A stretch of DNA of 34,288 nt from Bacteroidales bacterium (GCA_017530105.1 JAFXMW010000017.1:1-34288), one strand, 5' to 3'; shown: positions 1 to 8,588, counted from the first letter of the stretch. The notes: generated by a model not told the origin, from the sequence alone. Translations and numbers: made by a program.

Positions 1-42
1 CACGGGGTTGCTCCCCAGCAGAGCCCCGCTATGCTTCAGACT
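1..42 (-). ncRNA. ffs: Possible 5' end of bacterial SRP (4.5S-like) RNA, partial
   Basis: Read on the minus strand, the stretch after a good -7 box runs GGGGCTCTGCTGGGGAGC and then AACCCCGTG to the window edge. SRP RNAs often open with a GGGGCUCUG/GUGCUGGGGA-type start, and a GCAACCC or CCCGUA element follows soon after. The expected transcription start, about 7 nt past the box, falls near position 42. The 3' half, including the diagnostic GGAA-loop helix 8, lies outside the window, so this cannot be confirmed here. An alternative is an ordinary 5' untranslated leader with a GGGG/CCCC hairpin. The call rests on recall of the family consensus, not on an alignment. Confidence 0.35.
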
Positions 43-48
43 GCGCGG

Positions 49-56
49 CAAAGATA
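49..56 (-). promoter_or_regulatory. Bacteroidota -7 promoter box (TATCTTTG), firing leftward
   Basis: The plus strand reads CAAAGATA, so the minus strand has TATCTTTG, a perfect match to the Bacteroidota TAnnTTTG box. No convincing TTTG -33 element sits about 19 bp upstream. Transcription would leave the window on the left. The two copies of the 20-bp direct repeat lie just upstream of this box on the same strand. Confidence 0.5.
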
Positions 57-76
57 CAAAACTTTTTTCATTCGGC

Positions 77-136
77 CATCCTGCAATTTGACCTATTGAG
101 ACAAAGTACCAAAAATCATCCTGCAATTTGACCTAT
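77..136. repeat. Exact 20-bp direct repeat, two copies 40 bp apart
   Basis: The 20-mer CATCCTGCAATTTGACCTAT occurs at 77-96 and again, without a mismatch, at 117-136. The start-to-start distance is 40 bp, close to four helical turns. The copies lie 20-80 bp upstream of the leftward -7 box at 49-56, so they could be operator half-sites or remnants of a short duplication. The 20 bp between the copies does not share the sequence. Confidence 0.85.
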
Positions 137-636
137 ACGCCACTTTTTTTCGAATTAAAATCCATTTAACATTCTTTTAAAACTCAAATCGGCTTTTGGG
201 TTTTCCGCAGGATTGGTATGCCACTAACTTATCATGTTACCCAGACTACAATGGCAAGCGGAAGACAAGACGTATTAAATACTACACTTACCCAACCATT
301 CGTCTACCTTTTGCTTACCTTGCCTATATAAAAGCTAAAATAAAGGTAACTGTTGAGCGACAGGGAAATTGAACCAAGAGGTAAACAGAAGAGGCCTGTT
401 ATCGGTTTTTAACTAGATTACAGTTATTTACAGCCTACAACTCATGCAAGACATCAAAAATAGCAAGCCGACATGAAATCGGTCTTGTAATAATGCATGT
501 TGAAAAAACCTGCCTTCTCTCGTTCTTTGCTATTTTACCCCTATGAAATGGAAAAAAATGGGAGAACAGAGAATGTAGGATGGTATATGGAGCGAAAAAT
601 GAATTAGAGAACGACCTACTATTCAGCAATCAGAAC
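137..636. other. AT-rich gap with no credible gene
   Basis: Nothing here supports a functional gene. On the plus strand 181-372 is open but has no ATG; it would encode a basic, aromatic-rich peptide and might be a decayed coding remnant, but I recognise no family. The minus-strand frame at 435-629 encodes a Phe- and Ser-rich peptide without motif or homologue that I know. No T-rich terminator hairpin for folC, which ends at 637, is obvious. Confidence 0.6.
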
Positions 637-1965
637 TTAATCTTTTTTTGCTTTGGAATAGTATTCCACCGCGTCGGCCACGAGGAAGATGCTGCCTGTC
701 ACCAACACGAGGTCGCCTTCAGGGTCGGCGACGGCACGGGCGGCACGGATGGCTTCGCCCACTGTGGCAAAGGCTTGTCCCGCCATATTGCAACCGGAAG
801 CGGCTTCGGCAAGAGTGGCAACAGGAAGTCCCCGAGGCACAGAGGGCTGGGTGTAGTAATATGTGGTGCAGTCGTGGGGGAGCATACGAAGTATCTTCAT
901 GTAGTCCTTATCGTTGACACAGCCGTAGATGAGATGCAGGCGTTTGTAGGGGAGTGTGGAGAGTTTGTGGAGCATGGCGTCGATGCCATCGGCGTTGTGG
1001 GCGGTTTCGCAGATAGTGAGGGGACGGGAGTCGAGTTTTTCCCATCGGCCATGGAGGCCTGTGTCGGTTACCACCTGGGCGATGCCCCGTGCGATGTTGT
1101 CTTCAGTGACCAGGAATCCCACTGAGGGCAGCAACTGCAGGACTTGGAAGAGGGTGGCAAGGTTGAAGAGCTGATAACTGCCACTGAGGGGTGAGGAAAA
1201 AATGGAACGGTACGGGACTGGACCTTGCACGGAGAAGAGAAGGTTGCTGGAGTCGAGGACAGGAGGACGGGGTTGTTCGACGATGCGGTAGTGGTCGTCG
1301 GCAAAATAGATGGGGGACTGCATTTCCGCCGCTTTTTGTTCAAAGACGGGACGTGTTTCGGGATGGGACTGCCCGATGACTACGGGAACACGGGGTTTGA
1401 TGATGCCCGCCTTCTCGGCGGCAATCTTGGGTAGGGTGTCGCCCAAGAACTGGGTGTGGTCGAAGCCGATGTTGGTGATGACACTGAGGAGCGGAGTGAT
1501 GACATTGGTGCTGTCGAGTCTTCCCCCCATACCCACCTCTATCACGGCGATGTCGACCTGTTGTGAGGCAAAATAGTCGAAAGCAAGTCCCACAGTCATC
1601 TCGAAGAAGCTGAGTTGCAGTGACTCCATAAATGTTTTGTGGTTTTCAACAAAACGGGTCACCTCTTCGCGGGGTATCATGGTTCCGTTGATGCGAATAC
1701 GCTCACGGAAATCAACAAGGTGGGGCGAAGTGTAGAGTCCGACTTTGTAGCCCGCCTGCATGAGAATGGAGGCAAGGAAGTGGGAGACGGAGCCTTTGCC
1801 ATTGGTGCCTGCCACATGGATGGAGCGGAAGCGTTGTTCGGGATGGCCGAGATGCTGCATAAGGCTGACGGTATTGGTGATGTCGGCCTTGTAGGCAGCC
1901 TGCCCGATACGGTGGTACATAGGCAGGCTGTTGAAGAGGTATTCTAAGGTTTGATTGTAATTCAT
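637..1965 (-). CDS. folC: Bifunctional folylpolyglutamate synthase / dihydrofolate synthase
   Basis: Cytoplasmic Mur-ligase-family enzyme that adds glutamate to dihydropteroate or folates with ATP. The 442-residue length is normal for the family. The P-loop GTNGKGS is at residues 53-59, followed by the TSPHL motif near 79-83 and the EVGMGGRLDSTN signature at 143-154, all typical of FolC. The C-terminal domain carries ETAHNADG at 320-327, where most members have D-x-x-H-N-P-x-G; the acidic residue is Glu rather than Asp and the Pro is Ala. The ATG at 1965 lies 6 bp after the stop of the upstream outer-membrane barrel gene, so it is probably the last gene of a three-gene transcript starting at the TPR protein. 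The stop codon is TAA. The assignment is firm; whether it has both activities cannot be told from sequence. Confidence 0.95.
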   Translation of the reverse strand: MNYNQTLEYLFNSLPMYHRIGQAAYKADITNTVSLMQHLGHPEQRFRSIHVAGTNGKGSVSHFLASILMQAGYKVGLYTSPHLVDFRERIRINGTMIPREEVTRFVENHKTFMESLQLSFFEMTVGLAFDYFASQQVDIAVIEVGMGGRLDSTNVITPLLSVITNIGFDHTQFLGDTLPKIAAEKAGIIKPRVPVVIGQSHPETRPVFEQKAAEMQSPIYFADDHYRIVEQPRPPVLDSSNLLFSVQGPVPYRSIFSSPLSGSYQLFNLATLFQVLQLLPSVGFLVTEDNIARGIAQVVTDTGLHGRWEKLDSRPLTICETAHNADGIDAMLHKLSTLPYKRLHLIYGCVNDKDYMKILRMLPHDCTTYYYTQPSVPRGLPVATLAEAASGCNMAGQAFATVGEAIRAARAVADPEGDLVLVTGSIFLVADAVEYYSKAKKD

Positions 1966-1971
1966 GCTGTA

Positions 1972-3822
1972 TTAATGTATGGTGTAGGTGAGGCCCAGGA
2001 GGCAGAGACCGCGGTAGCTGGGATAGTTTTCCCAGTAGAAATAGCGTTGGAAGAGGAGATTGTCGAACTTGAAGAAGAAACTGAGGGCTTTGTTATGGCG
2101 GTACTCCACTTCGAGGTTAAGGCCGAGGCGCATGGGGAGGTAGAGGGTGCTGTCGTTGCCAGTGCCTTGGTTGAGGGTGGCGTAAGGCATACGGCCGAGA
2201 GCCTGAAACTCAGCGCAACCGATGACTTTGTCGTTGTAGTTGACGGTGGCGGAAAGGGCTGCGTCGAAGTCCGGGCGATAGTAAAGGGGATATTCCACAT
2301 TCTCTCCGTCGCGTAAATAGGTTTTTTGGTTCTTGTAAAGGTAGTAGTTGCCTTTGAGCTCGAGACGGAGCATTTCGTCGTTGATGAAGACGAAGGAGCC
2401 GCCCAGTTTGACGCGAGTGAGGCTGTCGTAGACGGGTGTGAAGACGTTGTGGAGACGGTAGGATTGGTTGAGTTGGAAGGAGAGGTCGTCGTTCAGGTAG
2501 CTGTAGTAGCCATAGAGGTTGAAGTCAATCTTTTTGCTGAGGTTGAGGCGGATATTGGCCCCAAAGTCGTAATGGCTGGTGGCGCGGACTTTGCTGTTGG
2601 GTGCGACGTAGGGGTTGACAAGGCGGATTTTGTTCCAGCTGGCGGCTTCGATGTTTCCCCGTGCCGAGAGAGAGACATTGACGAGGTCGTGGAAGAACGA
2701 TTTGCCGACGACTGCATCGGGATAGATGCGCGGCTCGATTTCGGGGATGTTGTATCCATCAAGGGCCACCACGGCGCCGACATGGATTTGGAAACCGGAA
2801 AAGAGGAAGTCAATGTAGGGGTTGACATTGTAGAGACGGCGGTATTTGCTCTCGCTCAGGCCAGGACGTTCCCCAACGGTGTCGGCAAGACGGTAGGCAA
2901 GGATGCTATCGTGCCCCAAAGGTAGTTCATTAGGATTGAAACTGTTGGCATAGCCGTCGTAGGTTAGGTGGAGGTAGGCGATGGCTTTGTACTGCTGTGC
3001 AATGGTGAAACCGTAATGGATGTTACCGTCCACATTGATATTGAATTCGTTTTGGCCATAGGTGGCAAAGAGGTCGGTGACCCCCACGTTGGCCTCGTAG
3101 CCGAGGGCGTTGACATCGGTGTTGAGCGTTTTGACACCGAGGTTAAGGCCAACGGTATTGTAGGCAATGCGGTAGTCGGAACGGTGGATGGAGTCGCGCG
3201 GGATGCCCAAAACGGCATGGAGGGTGCTGTCGGAGAAGCCGTAGTAGCGTGAGAAGTCGTTCTGGTATCCGATGTCGGCACTAAGTTGCAAATGATTGCG
3301 GGTAATGTATTTGCCAAAGGCTGTAATGTCGGTGTAGGAGAAAGGAGCCTGACCATAGTGGTCGGGAGAATAGGTCTCTTTGTCGGGACGGCCAATGGTG
3401 CCCCACGAGGAACGGTGGGCGGCACGGACACCGAAGGTGCGGTCGGCACTGCGCAAAGAATTATAGTAGTATTCAGCAAGAGGCGACCAATAATTGCCGA
3501 AGCCCAGTTTCAAGTAGTGGTTGTAGAGACGGGTGGCGGGCTCGCCAATGATGCGGGCAGCCTTGATGCGCGAAGGCTGGTAGAGGGAGGTGAGACGGCG
3601 GGTAGTGATGTCGTAAGAGAGGTTTTTGGGCATGGTGGCCACAGTATCGGTGATTGTCGGGGCGACGTTCACCTTTTGGCTCTCCTCCACAACGGGTTTG
3701 TAGCGGCTGGTAACCACCACACGCTCGTTGTAGACATTGCTATCGGCCTGGGCATGGCATACAACACCGGAGGCCATCAGACCTGCGGCACAAAACACTG
3801 TGAATATTCTGGAATATTTCAT
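1972..3822 (-). CDS. Plug-less TonB-receptor-like outer-membrane beta-barrel protein
   Basis: A 616-residue exported protein. Residues 1-26 form a signal peptide ending in CHAQA. After a short N-terminal segment with the RYKPVVEESQKVNVAPTI pattern, which I recall from Bacteroidota outer-membrane proteins, the rest is rich in alternating aromatic strands. It ends in LGLTYTIH, consistent with a C-terminal barrel strand. No TonB-box plug domain of about 120 residues is visible, so it is unlikely to be a classical TonB-dependent transporter. It lies 2 bp after the TPR gene and 6 bp before folC on the same strand, pointing to one transcript and probably to a shared envelope role with the TPR protein. 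The substrate or partner is unknown. An alternative is a structural or export-associated barrel. The family-level call is inferred from architecture. Confidence 0.7.
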   Translation of the reverse strand: MKYSRIFTVFCAAGLMASGVVCHAQADSNVYNERVVVTSRYKPVVEESQKVNVAPTITDTVATMPKNLSYDITTRRLTSLYQPSRIKAARIIGEPATRLYNHYLKLGFGNYWSPLAEYYYNSLRSADRTFGVRAAHRSSWGTIGRPDKETYSPDHYGQAPFSYTDITAFGKYITRNHLQLSADIGYQNDFSRYYGFSDSTLHAVLGIPRDSIHRSDYRIAYNTVGLNLGVKTLNTDVNALGYEANVGVTDLFATYGQNEFNINVDGNIHYGFTIAQQYKAIAYLHLTYDGYANSFNPNELPLGHDSILAYRLADTVGERPGLSESKYRRLYNVNPYIDFLFSGFQIHVGAVVALDGYNIPEIEPRIYPDAVVGKSFFHDLVNVSLSARGNIEAASWNKIRLVNPYVAPNSKVRATSHYDFGANIRLNLSKKIDFNLYGYYSYLNDDLSFQLNQSYRLHNVFTPVYDSLTRVKLGGSFVFINDEMLRLELKGNYYLYKNQKTYLRDGENVEYPLYYRPDFDAALSATVNYNDKVIGCAEFQALGRMPYATLNQGTGNDSTLYLPMRLGLNLEVEYRHNKALSFFFKFDNLLFQRYFYWENYPSYRGLCLLGLTYTIH

Positions 3823-3824
3823 GG

Positions 3825-6800
3825 CTATTGATTTTCGGGTTCTTTTTCAAGTTCAATGACTATCTCTTCTTCCTCGGGCTGCTGGACGGGTTTCTCCTCC
3901 TCGAGGATGGCGTTGCGTTTCTGCAGGGCAACCTGCACGAGGTCGTCGCCGTCGTAGTTGTCAATAATGCTTTGGAGGGTCTGTTTTGCCTGCAGATTGT
4001 TGCCGCGGGCATGGAAGATGTCGGCCCACAGGATGAAGGACTTGGCAAGCCAGTAGTCGCTCACAGGGGCGGCAGTGATGGACTCTATCACCCGCTCGGC
4101 GCCGTCGTAGTCGGCTTGGAGATAACGCATCTCAGCCTGGCGGTAGGAGGCCTCGCCGCTGTAGTCGCCGTTGGTGGAGTTTGTCAGCAAGGCATAGATG
4201 CTGTCGGCCTGGCGATAAGTGGCCGGGGTCTCGTAATAGCTGCGAGCCATGCTGATAAGAGCCTCGTCGCGCAAGGCGTCGGTAATCTTTGACTCAGCCA
4301 ACAGGTGTTTTCCTGCCGACACAATACTGTCGCGCTCGCCCAGATGCACCCAACTGCGCAGATAACCCACACGACCCGCAAGGCGGTTGTTGTCGCTCTC
4401 AGCCATTGAGAGCAACTGCCAATAGAGGTCGAGAGCCTTGGTGAAGTTGTTCATATTATAAGCGATATTGGCAGCATTGTGCAAAGCCCTTTCGGTAAAG
4501 CTGTTGTTCGAAGCGGTGGCCACTGCCTCATAGTGGGGCAAAGCCTGCTCGTTCTGCCCGTTGCGGAAGAGACAATCGGCTGCATAATAGTGTGCTTGCA
4601 GGTGGAACAGACCTTCTGGGAATTTGCCGAGGTAGTTCTCGAAACTCCTCACAGCACTTTCGCAGTCGCCGTTCATATACTGGTTTTCAGCCGACATGTA
4701 GAGGGTGCTGTCCTGCTCCACGGTGGAGATGTTGGCCTTGGTGGTGCGCTTCACATAGCTGAAGTACTCGTCCACACGGTTCTGGCTCACATAGATGTTC
4801 TTTACGGTGCTGAGGGCGTCGCGTGCCTCGTCGGTGCCGGGATAGTTGGTAAGCAATTGGTCGAATACCTCAAGAGCCTCACTGTTTCGGTCGGTGTTGT
4901 AATAAATCAGTCCCATGTTCAGCAAGGCGGTCTTCACCAGACTATTCTGCGGGTAACGGGTGCGGAAGTTGTTGAAATACATTAACGCCATCTGGTTGTT
5001 GTCGCACACCAGGTAGGTGTTGCCGATTTCGAAGAGGGCTTTGGCCGCCAAGGGTGACTGGTTGAAGCGCTCGAATATCTGGTTGAGGTAGGTGAGCTTG
5101 TCGTGATATTTGCCCATAGCTCCATACGAGAGGGCCTTCTGATACGTGGCATAGTCGGCATCGGCGTCACCAGCCTCTATCACACGGTCGTAGTATTTGA
5201 TGGCATCAGCATACTTGCTGTCGAGATAGCTGCAGTCGCCCAGCCGGTTGTTGACATCGTTAATCTGGTGCTTGTCGATAGAGCCATCGGCCAGTCTCAG
5301 GAAAATCTTGAAATCGTCGGCGGCATCGGCTATGTTGCCCCGTTTCATGTTGATATAGCCGTGGGTGTAGAGTGCCTGCTTGTAATAAGGCGAAGTGGTG
5401 GCATTAGTGCTCACCATAAAGCGGTCGAGGGTCTTGCCCGCCGACTCAAAATCTTCCAAGCGGTAGCGCGACTCTGCCAACAGGTAGTAGGCATCAGTGG
5501 TGTACTTGGGCAAGGCATTAATCTTGGCGGCCTTTTGGAAATAGGTCGCAGCTGTCTTCATGTTGCCCGTGTTGAACACCTCAATGCCACGGTTGATGAC
5601 AATGCGTTGGTAGGCCTGATTCATCAATGGGGTACGGTCGGGAATTTTCTCAATCAAGGTCAAAGCATCCTTATAGTTGCGGGTGGTGAAATAGAGCGAA
5701 CTCAATATCTCCTGCACCTCGGCCTGGTGCTTGCTCTTGGGGTACTTCTCCATGTAGTCCTCAAACGACCGTATCGACTCGTTATAGGGGTTGGCGTTAA
5801 GCTCATACGACAGTTTTGCGTAGTTGAAGAGGGCGTCTTCCTTTATCTTAGGGTCATAGTCCATCTTCGAAGCCTGGAGGAACATGCTGCGGGCCTCGTT
5901 CTTGCGGTCGAGCTTGATGTCCACATCGCCCAGCACATACAGAGCGTTCTGTGCCACACTGTCGTCGCAGGACGTCTTCTTCGACAGATAGAACTGTGCC
6001 GAGTCGTATTGGTGAAGCATATAATGGCAATAGCCAATCTGGTAATAGCTGTCCTGCGGCGAGCAGGTCACCGGGGTCGCGACGGCTCCTTTCTTGCCCT
6101 TGGTTGTAGTGGGAGCCACATCGGCCACTGCCGCCGTCTCTTCCTTGTCGCGGTTGCGCATGGCTGCCGTGTAGTAGTCCAAGGCATTCTTGTACTCCCC
6201 GCGGTTGAAATAAACCTCTGCCACCATCTGCCTTATCTCGTTCTTCTTGAACACATCCTCCTCCAACAGCAGTGTGGGAGCCATCTGCAGTAACTCGTCA
6301 TTCTTGCCAAGATAATAATATATCCTTGCCACATAGGAGGGGACAATCTTAGCAAACTTATTGTCCGACTGCAATTTTTCAAAGTTCCGCAACGCCAGGT
6401 CGTACTTGCCTTCCATATATTGCAAATGGGCATAATAGTACAGCGACGCATTGGTGTACTTGGTGCGGCCGTTGATGTCCTGCGAAAAGTACTTCTTGGC
6501 CTCACCGTAGTCCTCGTCGACAAAATAGCAATAGCCAACCTTGAAATTATACTCGCTCCTATGGCCATACTCCACTTCGCGCGAAGGCACCTTCTTGTAA
6601 TATTTTAGGGCTTTGGCATAGTCGCCTGCGGCATAGTGGTAGTTGCCCAGATAGAAATAGGCCATATTGGTGTGCTTGTTTTGAGGGTACAGCCTCAGGA
6701 ACTCGGTCAGCCGGAAGTCGGCATCCCTGTTGCCAAGCTTCTCGGCACAGGCAGCCCCATAGAAACAGGCCTCGCTCGCCATCTCGGCATCCACCTGCCC

Positions 6801-6983
6801 GGCGTCGGATGTCAATTTGTCAAACAAACTTTGTGCCGAAGCATATTTTTCCTTCTGGTATAAATCCACCGCACGTCGGTAAAGTTGCCTCACAGCCTCG
6901 TCCGACGACGACTTTTGGGCAAAAACAGACGGCACCGTCCATGCCAACAATGCAATAACTAAAAGAAACTTAACTCGTTGCAT
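3825..6983 (-). CDS. Large periplasmic TPR-repeat protein
   Basis: A 1052-residue protein built almost wholly of tetratricopeptide-like helical repeats. Recurrent YFxxGxYxxALxYY and AxYYLAxSxYRL patterns run from about residue 30 to 1000. The N-terminus is a signal peptide ending in SVFAQ with no lipobox, so it is probably soluble in the periplasm. The C-terminus is very acidic (EEEEIVIELEKEPENQ). I chose the ATG at 6983; a TTG two codons upstream at 6989 is also open but less likely. The stop is 2 bp before the start of the outer-membrane barrel gene, so the two are almost certainly co-transcribed. TPR arrays act as protein-docking scaffolds, so a role as periplasmic partner of the barrel is a fair inference. 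The family lacks a described function known to me. Confidence 0.85.
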   Translation of the reverse strand: MQRVKFLLVIALLAWTVPSVFAQKSSSDEAVRQLYRRAVDLYQKEKYASAQSLFDKLTSDAGQVDAEMASEACFYGAACAEKLGNRDADFRLTEFLRLYPQNKHTNMAYFYLGNYHYAAGDYAKALKYYKKVPSREVEYGHRSEYNFKVGYCYFVDEDYGEAKKYFSQDINGRTKYTNASLYYYAHLQYMEGKYDLALRNFEKLQSDNKFAKIVPSYVARIYYYLGKNDELLQMAPTLLLEEDVFKKNEIRQMVAEVYFNRGEYKNALDYYTAAMRNRDKEETAAVADVAPTTTKGKKGAVATPVTCSPQDSYYQIGYCHYMLHQYDSAQFYLSKKTSCDDSVAQNALYVLGDVDIKLDRKNEARSMFLQASKMDYDPKIKEDALFNYAKLSYELNANPYNESIRSFEDYMEKYPKSKHQAEVQEILSSLYFTTRNYKDALTLIEKIPDRTPLMNQAYQRIVINRGIEVFNTGNMKTAATYFQKAAKINALPKYTTDAYYLLAESRYRLEDFESAGKTLDRFMVSTNATTSPYYKQALYTHGYINMKRGNIADAADDFKIFLRLADGSIDKHQINDVNNRLGDCSYLDSKYADAIKYYDRVIEAGDADADYATYQKALSYGAMGKYHDKLTYLNQIFERFNQSPLAAKALFEIGNTYLVCDNNQMALMYFNNFRTRYPQNSLVKTALLNMGLIYYNTDRNSEALEVFDQLLTNYPGTDEARDALSTVKNIYVSQNRVDEYFSYVKRTTKANISTVEQDSTLYMSAENQYMNGDCESAVRSFENYLGKFPEGLFHLQAHYYAADCLFRNGQNEQALPHYEAVATASNNSFTERALHNAANIAYNMNNFTKALDLYWQLLSMAESDNNRLAGRVGYLRSWVHLGERDSIVSAGKHLLAESKITDALRDEALISMARSYYETPATYRQADSIYALLTNSTNGDYSGEASYRQAEMRYLQADYDGAERVIESITAAPVSDYWLAKSFILWADIFHARGNNLQAKQTLQSIIDNYDGDDLVQVALQKRNAILEEEKPVQQPEEEEIVIELEKEPENQ

Positions 6984-7009
6984 AAACAATGATTTCTTGA
7001 TTTTAAAAG

Positions 7010-7017
7010 TAAAGATA
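7010..7017 (-). promoter_or_regulatory. Candidate -7 box for the TPR-barrel-folC unit
   Basis: The minus strand reads TATCTTTA, one mismatch from TAnnTTTG. The start would fall about 20 nt upstream of the ATG at 6983. No clear -33 TTTG is present, so support is moderate. Confidence 0.35.
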
Positions 7018-7044
7018 CTAATAATAAACCTCTTATCAGTCCCC

Positions 7045-7089
7045 TGCCGGACACATTTTTCAACAGCCCTCTGTGAAAAATGCCGGGCA
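7045..7089 (-). other. Long imperfect hairpin between two minus-strand genes
   Basis: CATTTTTCA at 7054-7062 pairs with TGAAAAATG at 7074-7082. The stem continues inward through CAG/CTG with one bulged A, leaving a CCCT loop. An outer TGCCGG/CCGGGCA pairing extends it to roughly 18 bp with bulges. It lies after the stop of the thioredoxin-fold gene and upstream of the candidate TPR promoter. No T-run follows on the minus strand, so a classical intrinsic terminator is not supported. An mRNA 3'-end stabiliser or a REP-like element is possible. Confidence 0.6.
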
Positions 7090-7127
7090 CCTTTCTCTAA
7101 CCTCGGTTTTCAACCATCAATTCCACC

Positions 7128-8588
7128 TCATCTCAAGAAGAAAGGACGCTCCTCCTCCTGCTGCTTGGGCTGCCACGGTCCGTGCAGCAAGAACCCCGAG
7201 GCGGGCGACGGTGTCACCGTATACTGCAACTGACCCTCTGGATTAAGGAGAATAAAATGCGGGAACGAAACCACCTGGTAACGCTCCAACAGCTTATAGT
7301 TGCCATTGAAATGCAACCAAGTCCAGTTGTACTTCTGCCCCCGTTTGGTGTTCTTCAGGAAATGGTACATCTTCTGGAACTCCCTGTCGCAGCAAATGGT
7401 GACAAACTCCACATTCTTGCTCTTGGCATAGATGCTGTCCTTGAAATGCGCCAGTGTCTCAATCTCGCTTATGCAGTTCGGATCCCCTACCCTTACAAAC
7501 GACAGATACACCCACTTCCCTTTCATGCTGTCGAGGCTCACCTGCCTCTTCTCCACGTCGGGCAGCGAAAAAGAAGGCATCTCGGCTCCTTGCTCCTGTT
7601 GGCGGAAACTGGCCACCAACCGCTGGGCCAAAATCTTATGCTCCGGAAACTTGCTCTTGCTCCCAATCATGTCAATCATCTGCACCACCTTGCCACTCTC
7701 ATAATAACGGGGCATATAGTAAGCCTCCTGCAATGCCTGCAACGCCACCAACTCCCTCACCTGTTCGTTCCTCAGCAGCGTATCCGTACCCAACGAGTCA
7801 AGAAACACCTTTACATTCAACGTGTTCACCCAATTCCCCAACTGCCAAGCCGGAATCTTGGTAGTGCCCTTCGACACCGTGTTGGCAAACAACGTGGTGA
7901 AAAACGACATGTAATTGTCATCGTAGTACAATATCGGCTGGTTCTTGATGTAGCGGTTCACCATTCCTCGGCGCGTGTCGAAATGCAAGCTGTACTTCAT
8001 ACTTGCCAACTGATAGCGCTTGTAACGGTTAAAAAACTCGTTCTTAGTGTCGGGACACTGCTTCGCCACCACAGCCTCCAGACTGTCGAAATAGCGTTTC
8101 TGCGGACGGAAACGGCTGTCGAAATACATCCGGTGATCGTCGATATACTGCGCCACCACCGCCTCGAAGTCCGAAATCAGCCCATTCAACTCGCCTGCGG
8201 GCATGTTCACAAACTCCAGCGGCAGCACCTCTGGCTCCAGAAACACATTTTTCTTCTCGTCGATATTCCAATCAAACCGAGGCACATACACCTCATAGTC
8301 GCGACCCGGCTCCACAAAGAACGACTGGCTGTAGTTTTCTATCTGCAGCATCATCAGCGTAGGATAGTTGGCATACGCCTTCAACTCGAAAGTACGGTTG
8401 TCGCCTATCACTGCTTGGTCCACCGTCACCTCCGTGCGCGTAAGCATGTCGCTGTAGCGGTAGAGCGAAACCTCCTTCCCTGCCCCGTTCACCACTTCGC
8501 CATGTATAACGATATTGGTTTGTGCCCCTACAACACCGGCACAAGTCACTAATATAACGATACTAAAAAAACGAAATAAACGAATCAT
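7128..8588 (-). CDS. Exported thioredoxin-fold (TlpA-like) protein lacking CXXC
   Basis: A 486-residue protein with a signal peptide ending near VVGAQ (residue 23). Residues 24-120 look like the beta-rich N-terminal domain common in Bacteroidota TlpA-like proteins. A long helical linker covers about 130-330, and a thioredoxin/AhpC-TSA-like fold covers about 336-460. The fold signature is recognisable: MPSFSLPD, GKWVYLSFVR, and SFPHF with the cis-Pro at 443. Where redox-active relatives have W-C-x-x-C, this protein has D369-P-N-C372, so only the second Cys remains. Disulfide exchange through a CXXC pair is therefore excluded; a single-Cys or binding role is possible. C399-C400 follow later in the fold. 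It is apparently a single-gene unit, with 137 bp to the next gene. Confidence 0.75.
   Translation of the reverse strand: MIRLFRFFSIVILVTCAGVVGAQTNIVIHGEVVNGAGKEVSLYRYSDMLTRTEVTVDQAVIGDNRTFELKAYANYPTLMMLQIENYSQSFFVEPGRDYEVYVPRFDWNIDEKKNVFLEPEVLPLEFVNMPAGELNGLISDFEAVVAQYIDDHRMYFDSRFRPQKRYFDSLEAVVAKQCPDTKNEFFNRYKRYQLASMKYSLHFDTRRGMVNRYIKNQPILYYDDNYMSFFTTLFANTVSKGTTKIPAWQLGNWVNTLNVKVFLDSLGTDTLLRNEQVRELVALQALQEAYYMPRYYESGKVVQMIDMIGSKSKFPEHKILAQRLVASFRQQEQGAEMPSFSLPDVEKRQVSLDSMKGKWVYLSFVRVGDPNCISEIETLAHFKDSIYAKSKNVEFVTICCDREFQKMYHFLKNTKRGQKYNWTWLHFNGNYKLLERYQVVSFPHFILLNPEGQLQYTVTPSPASGFLLHGPWQPKQQEEERPFFLR

Noticed and set aside
181-372. Open plus-strand frame without ATG encoding a basic, Tyr-rich peptide
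   Set aside because: No start codon and no family recognised; a decayed gene is possible but not supported.
435-629. Minus-strand 64-codon frame downstream of folC
   Set aside because: Low-complexity Phe/Ser-rich peptide, no initiation signal, no family seen; consistent with AT-rich noise.
7182-8552. Long antisense frame (456 codons) over the thioredoxin-fold gene
   Set aside because: Leu/His/Gln-rich shadow with no domain; the sense frame has a signal peptide and a thioredoxin fold.
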